Origin: Macrobrachium rosenbergii | Lineage: Eukaryota; Arthropoda; Malacostraca; Decapoda; Palaemonidae | Length of the DNA stretch: 64,000 bases | Reading direction: 5' to 3' | Assembly: GCF_040412425.1 (NCBI RefSeq) | Contig: NC_089744.1 | Location: 42,246,599-42,310,598, forward strand | Shown here: piece by piece, positions 10,960 through 22,980 of the stretch | How the letters are laid out: each line of letters begins with the position of its first letter | Position numbering within the stretch: position 1 is the stretch's first letter | Made by a program: the position numbers and the translations under genes | Notes under the pieces: generated by a model | What the model was told of the DNA's origin: nothing | Databases searched by the model: none | What the model saw: the letters and a program-made list of their open reading frames with translations, nothing else

Positions 10960-11510
10960 GAAATTTTTACTAATAGATAATTCTGAATAAAAATTTGTAC
11001 TTGTTCCTACACAAAAACAAACCCTTGGTCTTTACATATGGGGAACTTTCAGCAAGGTGGAAATCCAGCCATTAAACTTCTGCAAGGTAATATGGCAACA
11101 GTTACAGATGGTAGGGGCGGAAGCACCACCCACCAAGTGGGTATACAATCAGTTCTACGCAGTTTACTTTTGGCCGCAGTCTAGTATAGATGTGTGTTTA
11201 TTTCTCTGTCCTGCCATTCAACTGCCTCTTCTGTGTTTGAATATATTTCTTTTTACTTTTGACAATACAATTTCTTGGAATGTTGTAATGTATTAGTCTT
11301 TCAGATGGTGTGTAACTGAGACAAGGCAGGTTTTTGTGTATACTGACGGTGGGCGGTGCTTCCACCCCTACCATCGTTAACTGTTGCCATACCTCCTTGC
11401 AAAAGTTTACTGGCCAGATTTCCAGCTCGCTGAAAGTTAATCCCCTTATGTAAAGACCTCAGGTTTGTATGTTAGGAAAATACAAATTACTTTAAAAATT
11501 TGTCATGTTC
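10960..11510. mobile_element. Fold-back element (solo DIRS-type inverted repeats or MITE)
   Basis: The left arm (about 11000-11150) and the right arm (about 11345-11500) are long imperfect inverted complements. Matching words include 'ggtctttacata', 'ggcaacagtta' and 'ggtaggggcggaagcacc' against their complements. The outer ends ('tttgtat...ttaggaaaatacaaatta') are shared with the ends at 19540-19830 and 42955-43230. No coding sequence lies inside. Confidence 0.65.
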
Positions 11511-12524
11511 AGGTATCCCGTGTAGGGAAGGCTTCGAAAGTTCATCCGTTTCCTTCAGGATCCCACTATCGTTTGACGGATGTGAGAGATTCTGCACGGC
11601 CGCGGATGTGTTTCAAACCTAGGCCATTGTCGCCTCATCACTCTCACATCTGTGACCTTAGTCTCTGTCATTCCAGAACTCCCTGATCACACTCTTCCAT
11701 GAGGCCCTCTGATCGTCATTCCAGCTCCCATGAATGTATCCTGTTGCACGTCAGCGTCCTTGTAAACATGGACGTACATGCAGTTAGTTCAATCCAGTCT
11801 GCCATTCAACCTCGCTCCTCAGTGTCTCATCATCTCTCGTGTTCTCGCTCTCCTAGGAGAAATCAAGTTCCCATGGCCGCGGACGTATGACCGTATATCG
11901 ACACACAAACGTCACATGGGGAGGTGTGGAAGTTATCTCAGCATAGCATGTCCGGTAATGGACCTTGGACCTCACTCATGAGAAGGTTTGGGAAGAGAAT
12001 GGGACTTCGTACGGTCATGTCACGCTGAAGCACTGATTCCCATCCTATCACTGTCTAGAAGGCTACATCCGTGGCCATGGACAGGAGGGCATCTTCGTCC
12101 GTCTGCAGGAGAGCTACGTTTGAGGTCGGAAGGAAGGCTGCTATTGGAAGATGAAGAGTCAGCAACTTAGTCCTTAATCCTTTAACGTTTAATGGGTGAG
12201 CATCGCACGGAAAAAAGGCGGCGATGAGGACAAAGCAGAAAAAGAGGATGAGGGAGGTCTACACTGTCTCCTCTTCCGAGCACTACCATACCTCTCTCTC
12301 TCTAAAGACAAGGTCAACTTTGTCCAACACAGCCCGAGTGAGAGAGTCCTCATTCAATTCTGTCGAGTGAAGAATTTTGAAAGAATGCTGTGGACTTATA
12401 GAAAGGCAACAACCCACAAGCGAGTGCATCAACAGCGCATCTGTGCAATGCCATTTCATCACTTACGTGTTTTAGCTTGATCCTCTGGCGATGGCCAACA
12501 GGTGTTACCGTATCATCTACAGTA

Positions 12525-12753
12525 CAGGCAGTCCTCGGTTATCGGCGGGGTTCCATTTCTGACAGTGTGACGATAACCGAAAATGAGCAATAATAGCGCT
12601 GATCCTCAGTTATCAGCACTGGTATCCGATTACTGGTGCTGATAACCAGGGATCAGCGCTGCCGATAACCGGGAATCAGTGTCGAAAATCCGGTTATCAT
12701 CGTCGCTAGACAAGCGCCATAAAACCGGATCGCCAATAACCAGGGACTGCCTG
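12525..12753. mobile_element. TA-flanked MITE, family M1, copy 1
   Basis: Terminal inverted repeats CAGGCAGTCCTCGGTTATC and ...AGGGACTGCCTG, directly flanked by TA on both sides (12523-12524, 12754-12755). The inside is full of short self-complementary words of the 'gccgataaccg / cggttatcggc' kind. Four copies occur in this window. Non-autonomous; the TA duplication suggests a Tc1/mariner/pogo-type transposase. Confidence 0.8.
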
Positions 12754-13612
12754 TACATACAAGCGAACAGGGTCGTTCTGCCAACTTTACATCTTTCAGA
12801 ACATAAGTTGACAGGGTCTTATTCATTAGTAGCAGTCAGCCTCCATTTTTCAGTAAACGTCCACTTCACTGAATGAACGGCCAGTGAATTTGAACGAATG
12901 AATCATTCTCCCAGAAGTTCCAACATAAATTACGACCTTTATCGGTTGTTTTCATCACAATATCCAACGTCCTTTTCATACCACCTACAACCAAACGAAT
13001 GAATTCATTCTATCAGACCCATACGGCTGTCATTGCAGGAATTGGCGGTCTTTTTATTGTGCTGAGCCAGAAAATTCAATATTTTTCAGGTAGGAAGAAA
13101 TCTCTGTTTCATCATTCACATTCGAACATTGACTCTTGATTGTTCCTACACTAATACTGTATTAACCTTCGACTCCCTGAGTCAAGGTAGTTACAGTTTG
13201 TCAGCACAGATGTGTTCATTTTCGGCTGTAGGTTGGTTTATTACTGTACAGTAAAGTTCTGTAGAACCATACCGACCTATGCTTCTGAAGCAAGATTCAT
13301 TCAGTTCTGATTATGCAAGGTTTTTTTTTTTCTTCTGCAATCGGATTTAGTTTTTAGCTCCGTAGATCTATGGATCAGGCCTACTCCTTGGTACAACCAC
13401 CTCAGTGTTCTCTTCTGCAATACTCCTCTTAGCACAAGGATAAAGACTAATTCTTGAAGATGGAATAGGAGGTCATGGTCTTCGATAAGGGCTCCCCATT
13501 CCTTACCATCCTCTCTGAGAGAGGTGAGAGAACTTAGCCTAATGGTGAGACGATAGCTATTTCCTTGGGATGTTATACACACTTCCCCTCCAGAGATACT
13601 CCGTGCCTCAAA

Positions 13613-14020
13613 GCATCAACCGGAGGGCATTCATCTACACCAAGAGGTTACGTTGGGTTTGGATCAAGTTGGGTACTTGACCTAATTTAGCCCAGCCTAA
13701 CTAGTTCTTAGTCTAACCTACCAGACCTGCATTTCAATATCCTGGAGCTGCTTGTCTAATGGCATCAATCAGGAGGTGGTCTCCTGCTCTACAAGGGACT
13801 AGGTTGGGTTAAGTTCGGTTGGGAACTTGGCCTAGCCTAACTAGTTCTAGCTTAATCTTATCAATCCTTTACTTCAGTATCCTGGGACTTCTTGTTTCAT
13901 GGCATCAACCAGAAGGTAGTTACCAATTCTTCAAGGGTCTAGGTTGGGTACTTAACCCAACCTAGCCTAGTCTAAACTAAACCTAGCCTAGCCTGACCTA
14001 ATCTGCACCTCAACAACCTG
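13613..14020. repeat. Tandem repeat, about 140-150 bp x 2.8
   Basis: Three successive units begin 'catcaaccggagg', 'catcaatcaggagg' and 'catcaaccagaagg' (13613, 13764, 13904). They share 'aggttggg', 'cctagcctaactagttct' and 'tttcaatatcctggga(g)cttcttgt'. Units are 75-85 percent alike by eye. Confidence 0.75.
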
Positions 14021-15859
14021 GTTTTTTTTATATCGCCAAGCCTCAAAATCCAAGGATAGGCATTCCAGAGTGTTGTAAAGGAACAATACCATGGTAGTTC
14101 CTTAGTCAACAAGATGGGGGGGGCAGCCAGTGTCCTATCATCTCATATGACGGTGCTGTTGCACAGGTTTGCAGTATCACACTCAGCACAGTGGTCAAAC
14201 CAGACACATTCCACTGGCGGTGCAGGTGCATGGGTTTGCAGTATAACACTCAGCATAGCAGTCAACCAGAACACTTCAGGATGATGGATGTATAACAGAC
14301 AAGTTCGGTTTTGCATCCATGATTCAAATCTTGTGCTTACAACTTCCCGTTTTTTTTTTTTTCCCACTTTGTCGGGAGATCAACAATACCTCCAAACTAA
14401 GTTCCAACAACTTGTGTTTGGTTCCTACTCAGTCAGGAAGCGGCATCTAGGAGCTCCATTTCCTTTAACTTGATGCAGTTACACTCCTCCTGTGAGGAGT
14501 GGGAGATGTAAGCAGCAGCTGCTGCTGCTGCTATAATTACCAGTTGATCCACAACCCAAAGAAAGATCTTAAGACAGTTTCAGGAGTCTGTGTCCAAATA
14601 GGCACTTCTTTGATAGCAACGACACCAAGGTAGTGCCATGGTTACACCATCCTCCTCCAGAGACTTTTCATTCTTTGAAACATTGACCAGGGCAGCAGGC
14701 TCCTATACTTCCCTTCTTTTTAGACTTTCATGAGTCTCAAGATCCAAGACAGACACACTCCTTGGTGTGATAGCAACGACACCACAGTAGTGCCATGGTC
14801 AATAAAAGGTCCTGGTGTCTTTTCATCTGCTCTACTGAAGTTCAAGTACGCGAGCAAACGGATCATTCAGTGCAGTGGCCAACCAGACATCCCAAGCAAG
14901 ATGAATGCAATTACAAAATGTATTTGCTGAAGTCAGGAGATACGGACAGTTGATCTTGGCACCTTGATTTCTGGATTCGTTCAACCTCTGGAGAAGCTTG
15001 ATCACAGTCCTTCTTTCTCGACTTACTGAAGTTGGCTCTGTTCTGTTCTGTCTTCTCGCACCTTTGAATAAAGTAAGACATCTTTGGTACCCATTTACAT
15101 CTGGAAGCTTACACCTTTTGTCATTCTACGTTTCGAAAGTGATCAGTGAGATGGATCAATCCACTTATATGGTCCAGTGGTGCCAATGACAGTATGACAT
15201 CTATGTTGCCTCTGTAAAGACAAGACTTTCAACCCAATGCTAATGACTTGTTCGTTACCTTCAAATTAGCTGAGAAATGGTGTCCAAATTGTCAATTCTC
15301 TGACTAGTGAGATGATCAAATGGGTGTACCCCAAAACTTCTTGGTGGACATAAGTACGTTATGGACCAGATCTTTTGAGGCCTGGAGCATCGGTCTGTCC
15401 ATCGCATTCAAGAAGAATCTGTCAGTTAAGTACTAGGCTGGAATGTAATCATGCAGATTACATTCATCTCCTTTTACCTCATGATGTTGCTCATAGGTCC
15501 TTGGACTCCTTTTCCTTGGATCCTACAGTGGATTCTCAAAAAGTCATGTAGTTCACCCAGCTCTTGAGGGACAGGTTGCATCTTGCCTAAGGTGTGCGGC
15601 TGCTACTGCTAGGAGGAGGTGTGTGTGGGACTGGCCTCCTCCCTTTCTCCTGTCTTGTGCTGGACTGGCGTGCATGCAGGTGATCTAGATGACTTGAGTA
15701 TCCTATCTATAATCTAGCTGTGTTTGGATTAGTAAATGCAAATCCTTCCTTCTCTCTAGCAAGGGAGAGACTGACTATGAGCAAACCAGTTGGTTATTCT
15801 TAGCCTTATGATCTCCGACACTGGGGGATATGTGTAAATAAACATCTAGAACTGTTATT

Positions 15860-16660
15860 GCTAAAAATGTTCAGATTGGTTCATGGACAATTTTGTTCAT
15901 CGCTTTTATGGCACTGTGAAAAACAGATTGTAAAAAGCGTAAGTCTATGAATGATCCTGGACAGGATTAAGTTTGAGTTATAAACTTTTTGGACTGTTTT
16001 ACGTGTAAATAAACGTGAACAACATATTGTAAAAAATGTAAGTCTATGAATGACCCTGGACAGTAAACCCCCGTATTTGCAGGGGATGCATTCTGCAACC
16101 CCCCCCCCCCGAATAGCTAAAATCCACGAATACTTAAAACCCCTCTAAAAGCACTTAGAACTGCCTATTTTGATAGTTTAAACGAGAAAAACCCTCTAAA
16201 AATGCTTATACCTGAGTATTTTAATAGTTTTATCACAAGAAGTGCATTTAGTCATGAAAATATGAAAATACAGTAATTGGTGAATATTTCTCAGTGAAAA
16301 ATACCGCGAATTGGTGAATTTTCTGCAAATAATGCGTAGATGCGTTCCACAGAGAAATCCGTGAACACGTGAGTCCGTGAATCGTGAGAACATGAATATG
16401 GGGGGTTTACTGTATAAACGTTTTGGACTGTTTTACATATAAATAAACGTGAACAACAGATTGTAAAAGACGTAAGTATGAATGATCCTCGAGAGGATCA
16501 AGTTTGAGTTATAAACTTTTTTGGACTGTCTTATGTGTAAATACTTTACACATGAACATATCTTGAAATGTTATTGCTAAAAAAACGTTTAGATTGGTTC
16601 ATGGGCAATTTTGTTCATCGCCTGCACGGCACTGTGAACGACAAATTGTAAAATAAGCAT
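15860..16660. repeat. Tandem repeat of about 100 bp, split by a MITE
   Basis: The words 'gattgtaaaa..cgtaagt', 'gaatgatcctggacaggat', 'gagttataaac' and 'ttggactgttttacgtgtaaata' recur at about 15925, 16025 and 16455. A flanking 'cagattggttcatggacaattttgttcatcgc' block appears at 15873 and again at 16591, so the outer part is duplicated too. Confidence 0.7.
16061..16412. mobile_element. Tigger/pogo-type MITE
   Basis: Ends CAGTAAACCCCCGTATTTG and ...GGGGGGTTTACTG are inverted repeats, with TA following the right end (16413-16414). Internal words 'ctctaaaaatgcttata' and 'cagtaattggtgaat' are shared with the Tigger relic at 36-38 kb and with 26727-28177. It interrupts the 100-bp tandem array. 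Confidence 0.75.
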
Positions 16661-17830
16661 GTAAAATGATTGACAAAAATTTATTAAAAAATAATTCTCA
16701 CCCACTAAAATATTTCACTCTCTTTACAGGATGTCAGAGAAAATGGGTTATAATGATACATAGTATAGGGATAACTTGCTTAAAGATGTTCAGATTCTCT
16801 CAAGATTTTTGAAAGTCAAATAGTATTTTTCTTTTGCTGTTTTCTCAAACTTACTTTTTTCAAAACTAAATGCTTATTTCTCCAAGAAGACCGAACCAAA
16901 TTCAATGAAATTTTACAGTGTTTAGTATAACTATATATCTTTATTTTTTCTTGGAAAAAATTACTTTTCTGTGCAACATTTAATTTTACCTATTAATTTT
17001 CAAAAGTGATGTCATGATTTTTTTTTCAACTGCAAAACAAATGAACTTAGAGGCTGAATTTCGAAATTTACCCACGAGATAATTTTCATTATTAGTTGTA
17101 GAATAAGTGGCAAAAATTTGAAGCAAATCCCTTCAATCATATGGTAGAAACAAGCATTTACTTTATAATGGGGCCTTACGGTGTCGGCGCACCCCTTACA
17201 TGGTGCCTTTCTCCAATATCACTTCCACCTCTACTTGTAGACATGAAACATCTGTAATCCTGGAGGGCAGAATAAGATGTTCAGTGTGTCCAAAAAGGGG
17301 AGACAAACATCCTTGAACAGAATTCTGTACCTGTCTCGAAGGACAGATATTAGCTAGAGCTCTGTCTTCCTGCTCCTGCCACAGAGCCAATTAACAAGAC
17401 TGTGTGGCAGAGGAGGAGGGGGATCACCACCCTCGGCAACCTCCTTCCTCTTTTCCCTCACCTACCTTGGCACTGCCAGAGAGAGGTACTCAAAATGGGT
17501 GAAAAGACTATCTCTTTGTCTACAGTGACTGCCTAGGTTCATTCCTTATACTATACACATTGATGTGGCAAAAGTGCATCAGATGTTGGCCATTTTCCTC
17601 ATTATACTTTCTTGGTCTTCACAGGAAGAACTAAACTCAGAAGCAAGTTTAGTGCATAGCTTTAAGCCCAAGTGGAAAGTTTTAGATTTCAAAAGTTTTA
17701 GCTGGTAGCTTTTTGTTAAACTTGAGAGTCGGTGCATCTCCCACAAGGCAAGAAGTTGGGTTTGGTTTCCTAGTCTATGGTATCGTGCAGTTTTCTCTTT
17801 TTTTCCTGGCTGGCAAGCAATACAACTATT
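16661..17830. other. No recognised feature
   Basis: AT-rich to 17150, then a mixed-composition stretch with only short accidental frames and stops in all six. Confidence 0.4.
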
Positions 17831-18450
17831 CAGTGAACCCCCCCGTATTCGTGGGGGATGCGTTCCACACCCCCCTGCGAACAGCTAAAATCCGCGAATA
17901 CTTACAACCCCCCTATAAAAATGCTTATACCCGTCTACCATGAAAGGTCAAACACCAAAGTGTGCCTAAAAATACCAGCCTACATCAAATATACATTAAA
18001 CTATTACCTTATTACTGTATTAATCTTTGAAATGATACTACAGTATTAATATAATTTCCAAGCCATCTTAAACATTTTATTGTTACATTTATATGTACGT
18101 ACTGCATGGCTTACAGCTGTAGGTGAAAATAATCCAGTCCCTCCTATGTATTCAGCCACGCACATTTTCTTTCATACAGTTCCAAGCCATCCCATTTTCT
18201 TTTCGGGGGGAACCATTGGTATTTACGTATATGTAATTCACAAAAAAGAGCGAGACAAAAAATAAAAAAAAACGTATGCACATTTTTAAAAATTTAATAC
18301 TAAATATATTTGTACCTGTCTACCATGAAAGGTCAAACACCAAAGTATGCCTAAAAATACCAGCCTACATCAAATATACATTAAACTATTACCTTATTAC
18401 TGTATTAATCTTTGAAATGATACTATTAATATAATTTCCCAGCCATATTT
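17831..18450. mobile_element. Tigger-type derivative with internal duplication
   Basis: The left end CAGTGAACCCCCCCGTATTCG resembles the Tigger-type inverted repeat; no matching right end was found. A block of about 135 bp starting 'ctaccatgaaaggtcaaacacc' occurs at 17934-18068 and again at 18323-18445, nearly identical, so a 389-bp unit has been partly duplicated. Confidence 0.55.
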
Positions 18451-19539
18451 TTTTGTATTTGTTACCTCAAAGCTTTTAGTTATTTTCTTTTAATGGAAAA
18501 ATCTAAAGGAGAATCAAGAGTGCAACAGGATGGGTCTGATCTGCCCAGGGAGGCCCTATACAGGGAGGAGCAATATTGCTGCCTTCAAGGCAGCTACCCT
18601 GGGAGACCAAATGAATGTACACCTTACCCTCAGTGCCTTACAGGTCATCAGTCCATCAAGGTTGGACCCAGCACTGTAGACAAGATTTGATATAATGTTT
18701 CCTCTCTCTTTGCCATGTCAGATGCTACACTTTTTTAGGTGGAGAGCGATGCCGTCCACCTTCACCCTCCATCAGTTTCAAGAGGAGAATTTCCCATAAT
18801 CCAAATAATTTTTGGGTCTTAATCATTATGCTGTTTTGATAAAATGAAAGAAAAATGAAATAGTTTCTTAGAGGGAAAAAAGGTGACTTTAATTTATGTC
18901 AGCAGCTAAGGTGCAAGGTTACCAGGGCTTTGATAACTAACATCATCAAAGCACTGTGACATTGCTTCCACACTGCCATCGTCAAAGCCCAGATAACAGC
19001 AACAGATCAAGGATCTGGGAGGTGAAAATCACCTAACCACTGAGAGGTACCCAATGAGCTACCTGAAGCAACAGTGGTAAAGTGAACGGTGCTAAGTGTT
19101 TATGTCTAACAAAAAAAAAAAAAACACTTTCCAAAGTAAATGCCACCTAACATGCTGAGCAAGGTGATGAACTGGGTTAAAATAGACAGGAAATCACAAT
19201 AATTAAATTACCAACTACATCTTTACCGCATATGAGCAAAAATGTACAGGACAATGAAAAAGGGGGAAAACCCTGTGAGAATTAGTGTAAATTGAAAGTA
19301 AAGCCAAAGACAATTAAGTCTAAGAAACAACTTGCTAACAGGAAGGAGGACACCACAGAACTGAGGTTTTTACTTAACTGAGACCCAGGGTTTTTGTATG
19401 TACAAGGTGCTGCTAACCAGCCAGGTCTTCCTTTAATAAGGGTTCTAAGTTTCAAAAAGACCAATGAATTACTATTATGTACATGATGGGTTTTTCAATA
19501 AAAACAAACCATTTTATATTCCCATTTTGCTTTCAGGAT
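18451..19539. other. No recognised feature
   Basis: Short frames only. Contains 'catcaaagcactgtgac' and 'catcgtcaaagccc'-like words and a poly-A run near 19110, perhaps an old retroposon tail, but nothing assignable. Confidence 0.35.
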
Positions 19540-19830
19540 CTTAAAATGACAAATTTTTAAGGTAATTTGCATTTTTCCTGACACAAACCAGTCGTCTTTA
19601 CATAGGGGATTTACTTTCAGTGCAAGCTGGGGCCAGCCATTTAACTTAAAACAAGGTGGATATTGGTAGCTGGCTACCGATGGAGGGGGGGAGGAATCCC
19701 CTCCATCAAGCTGGTACGAATTCACTTTACCTTTCAGCCTAGGAGGCAGAATGAGGGGTGGCTAGAGGTGGGCCATTTATGTAAAGACCTCAGGTTTGTA
19801 TGTTAGGAAAAATACAAATTACTTTAATAA
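19540..19830. mobile_element. Fold-back element (solo DIRS-type inverted repeats)
   Basis: Ends 'ttttaaggtaatttgcatttttcctgacacaaacc' and '...aggtttgtatgttaggaaaaatacaaattacttta' are inverted complements about 290 bp apart, with a G-rich palindromic middle (atggaggggggg / cccctccat). Same end family as 10960-11510 and 42955-43230. It directly abuts the next DIRS copy. Confidence 0.6.
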
Positions 19831-20618
19831 ATGACATTTTCATAATAAAATTAGTTTCATATACACTTACCAAATAATTACATAGCTAACGTTTCTAACT
19901 TGTGCGGCAACTTTTTTAAAAATTTGCGGTAATGCTTCTACTGTTCTGTGTAGGTGACAAGCCCCACCCACTATTGGAGCACATGGGATACAACCAGCAG
20001 GTATAGTCAATTTGTTTGTGGCCCTTATGTCCTTAAGATGGGAGAAGGGCAGGCACTGACTCTTGGTAAGTATATATGAAACTTAATTTTATTATGAAAA
20101 TGTCATTTTCATGTAAGTAACTTACCAAGTAATTACATAGCTGAATCCCACACTGAATGGAGGTGGAATACATGGACATATTCTAATCCAGAACATTAAA
20201 GCATGGTAATGACTTTGAAATAGGAAAATTTGCCAGCATTGATATAATGCTTGTTCTTTCCTTACCTGGTAAAAGAGCTACTGCAGGTGAATACTGCCTC
20301 TGGTTGGTGCTCATCTTAACCTGTAGTGGCATAGCGGTTGAGCCGCGGGTCGCCTCTACTTAAGTGGGAGCTTTGCAGCAAAGGATAGGCCTGATGGCTA
20401 GCAAAGCATACAAAAGTGTCCTTGTCCTGGGCTCAGTACCAAATTTAAAAACAACCTGACAGCTGTCATCTACTTTGAAAACACCACAACCCATCCACTA
20501 AGACTGGTGGGTACTCCAGGTACGTTGTGCCCCAAGCTCCCCAAAACTTGAAAACCCTACACCAAGGCAAAAAGATATTAGGAGAAAAAGAGTGCTTCCT
20601 ATGAGTCCTCACCCAATA

Positions 20619-20938
20619 CAGGCAGTCCCCAGTTATCAGCGGGGGTCCTGTTCTGACGGCATGATGATAAGCGAAAATTGCCGATAACCGAAAATCAGCA
20701 ATTGTCGGGGCTGCTGATTTTCGGGGGCTTTTGCGGTGATTTTCAGCAAAGATAAGCGCCGATTTTCAATTATCAGCGCCTCCATTAAGTATGTATTGGC
20801 ACCAACATGCGATTATCGGCACCAATAAGTGGAAACCGGCACATACTGGTGCTGAAAATCGCTGATTTTCATTGTTAGACAAGAGCCAAAAAACCCGATC
20901 GCCAATAACCAAGCCCGCCAATAAACGGGGATTGCCTG
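20619..20938. mobile_element. TA-flanked MITE, family M1, copy 2
   Basis: Starts CAGGCAGTCCCCAGTTATC, ends ...GGGGATTGCCTG, with TA at 20617-20618 and 20939-20940. The inside is again made of repeated 'gccgat/atcggc' words. It is the longest of the four copies. Confidence 0.8.
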
Positions 20939-22080
20939 TACCATGCCAGCCACCAATAACGGAGCCAAGGTATTGCAATTATCAAACACTGTTTCCACCT
21001 CCTTCAAATAGTGAGATGCGAAAATAGACCTGTATTTCCTGTAGGTCAACTGAAGAATGGAAGTTAGGGATATATTGTGCCTGAAAGCCAAAGAGGTAGA
21101 TACTGCTCTGACATCATGAGCTTTCACTTTAAAAGTTGGCAACATGTCTTCATAATGTGCCTCTGAAATCAAGCCCCTCAGGAAGAACTACAAGGAGCTC
21201 TTAAGACAAGAGGACGAGAAGGGTTCTTAACTGAACACGAGAGGTTACTGGATGGACCTCTGATTTTTTCTGTCCTACTCAGACAGTGCCTCAGAGCTCT
21301 GACCTGACAAAGTACTCTCTCTTCTTCCTCAGAGTCAAGGATGTCCATTAAATTCTTAATGGTAAAAGAACAAGGCCAAAGCTTGGATGGGCTCTCATTC
21401 TTGGCCAAAAAACCTAAGGTACAGGAGCAAGCTGCATCCCCTTGGGAAAAACCTGCCCTTTTATCGATGGCTTGAATTTCACTAATGCATTTAGCATTAA
21501 CTAAGGCAAAGAGGAAGAGTGTCTTGTGAGTGAGGTTCCTAAAAGAAGTGGAATGAAGGGGTTCAAAATCAGGACCTGTCAGCCACTTCAAGACTACAGT
21601 ACATCCAGGTTCCAAGAGATCAGAATGTCCTTCCTCTGTTTTGACGTATCAAGCACTTGATCAGGTCATTAATATCTGAATTTGACAAAAGATCCAGGCC
21701 TCCGTATTTAAAAACTGAGCTAAGCATAGCTCGATACCCCTTAATGGTGGAGGAAGACAAATTTTTAGAGTTCCTCAGATATAGGAGGAAATCAGCAATC
21801 TGAGTTACAGATGTCTCAAAAGAAGAGACACTGTGGTTGAGGCACCACCGACGGAAAACTGCCCACTGGGCCTGGTAGACGAGGCTAGAAGATTTTCGCC
21901 TGCATCGTGCAATAGCCTGTCTAGCTCCCATTGAAAAGCCTTTTTATCTGACAAGCTTGTGGACAGTCTGAAGCGTGTCTTGGTGGTTGTTTGAGTCAAG
22001 ATGGCTTTTGGGGAAGGAGTCTTGGAAAATCTACTAATAACTGAAGGAGGTCCAAGAACCACTCCTTCAGGGGCCAAAAT
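20813..22080 (-). pseudogene. DIRS tyrosine recombinase (broken)
   Basis: DIRS elements integrate with a lambda-type tyrosine recombinase. The N-terminal part (21931-21620) has a SAM-like core-binding pattern (YQAQWAVFRRWC, ADFLLYLRNS, STIKGYRAMLSSV). The middle (21615-21178) has the region around the first catalytic Arg. The C-terminal part (21172-20813) shows an H-x-x-R box (HDVR, followed by STSLAFRHN) and the nucleophile Tyr in ASHYLKEV. The pieces lie in different frames with stops between, and a MITE is inserted downstream at 20619-20938, just overlapping the end. Dead copy; relatives are known from other decapods. Confidence 0.75.
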
Positions 22081-22504
22081 GGGGCTATGATGGTCATTGT
22101 TGCATTATGGTGAGCTTGAAATTTGTTTATCACTTCCCTGATCATGTTGAAGGGTGGAAATGTGTACAGATCCAGACTGGACCAGTCCTGCAGCATGGCG
22201 TCTGTTGCTCATGCAAGAGAATCTGGGGCTGGAGAGCAAAAGAGAGGAAGGCGATGGTTCTTGGAGGTGGCAAACAGGTCTAATGTAAGAGGATCTATGT
22301 GTAACATCCCAAAGGTAAAAAGGAGGCGAATGTGGTCAGTTGTGACAGCATTCCCGTCCTTAGTACCTGTCCAACAGGTTCTTCCTGAATGCTAGGGGAG
22401 ACCAATGCCCCTGACCTCATGAAATCTCACCTGGAATGTATTGTTGTCCACCATGTCAGCTGTGGAGTACGTCCGTTTGATCATACATAAAATCAAAAGA
22501 AATG

Positions 22505-22980
22505 GAGCTCCTAGCACCACTTCTTGGCTGAGTCGGAGCCAAAAACAAGTTTTTGGTACTTAGTTTGGAGGTCAAGTCCTAAGTGGTAATGCAAAAGGCC
22601 TTCAGGCACTTGGTAGCCTTCAGGGCCCTTAGATACGGAATGCTCATACATTGATGATCTCCAGACGAAGCAGGCAGAACGACGGGAAGTCGTAAGCCTG
22701 AGACTTGAATTATGGATGCAAAAGACATCTCCTAGATGCCAACAACAACGGGAAGTCGTAAGCCTAAGACTTGAATTATGGATGCAAAAGACATCTAGAT
22801 GCCAACAGCATCTGGAGTTCATAGGTCACTTATCCAAGTACTGACTAGCCCCAACGTTTCTGACCGTGGATGCGGAAGACATCTCTAGACATCAACAGCA
22901 TCCAGTGTTCCCAAGAAGGTCACCTATCTAAGTACTGACCAGACCCAATTGTTGCTAAATTTCCTTGAGCAGATGAGAAG
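22505..22980 (-). repeat. Repeat with 60-bp tandem duplication
   Basis: The block 'cgggaagtcgtaagcct(g/a)agacttgaattatggatgcaaaagacatct' occurs at about 22682 and again at about 22750; a related 'gaccgtggatgcggaagacatct' block follows at 22861. Homologous to 14290-14470 in opposite orientation. Function unknown. Confidence 0.55.

Larger units (their letters stand above)
11511..15860 (+). repeat. Degraded repeat mosaic, possibly part DIRS-related
   Basis: This stretch is more GC-rich than its surroundings and carries no sustained frame. The piece 14290-14470 (+) matches 22505-22790 (-): both give an '-LQTK(F/Y)Q(Q/K)LVFGS(Y/D)S' peptide next to 'tttgcatcca...acttcccg'. A 'gatagcaacgacaccacagtagtgccatgg' block occurs twice (about 14610 and 14768). 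Apart from the features listed separately (a MITE and a tandem array) I cannot assign the rest. The orientation appears opposite to the DIRS copies downstream. Confidence 0.4.
19835..22450 (-). mobile_element. DIRS1-like retrotransposon, truncated copy D
   Basis: Terminal repeat at 19835-19890 (cattttcataataaaatta ... cttaccaaataattacatagct) and an internal junction at 20075-20150, where its inverse is joined to another start of the same repeat, as in the internal complementary region of DIRS elements. A minus-strand tyrosine recombinase relic follows at 20813-22080, then a piece of the region between RNase H and recombinase (to about 22290), then a second recombinase C-terminal scrap at 22290-22450, suggesting recombination between copies. 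Reverse transcriptase and gag are missing. The same terminal-repeat family opens again at 63850. Confidence 0.7.

Noticed and set aside
11465..12480. Series of 60-95-codon plus-strand frames
   Set aside because: Short, unconnected, no motif and no splice-supported join; the stretch looks like decayed repeat DNA.
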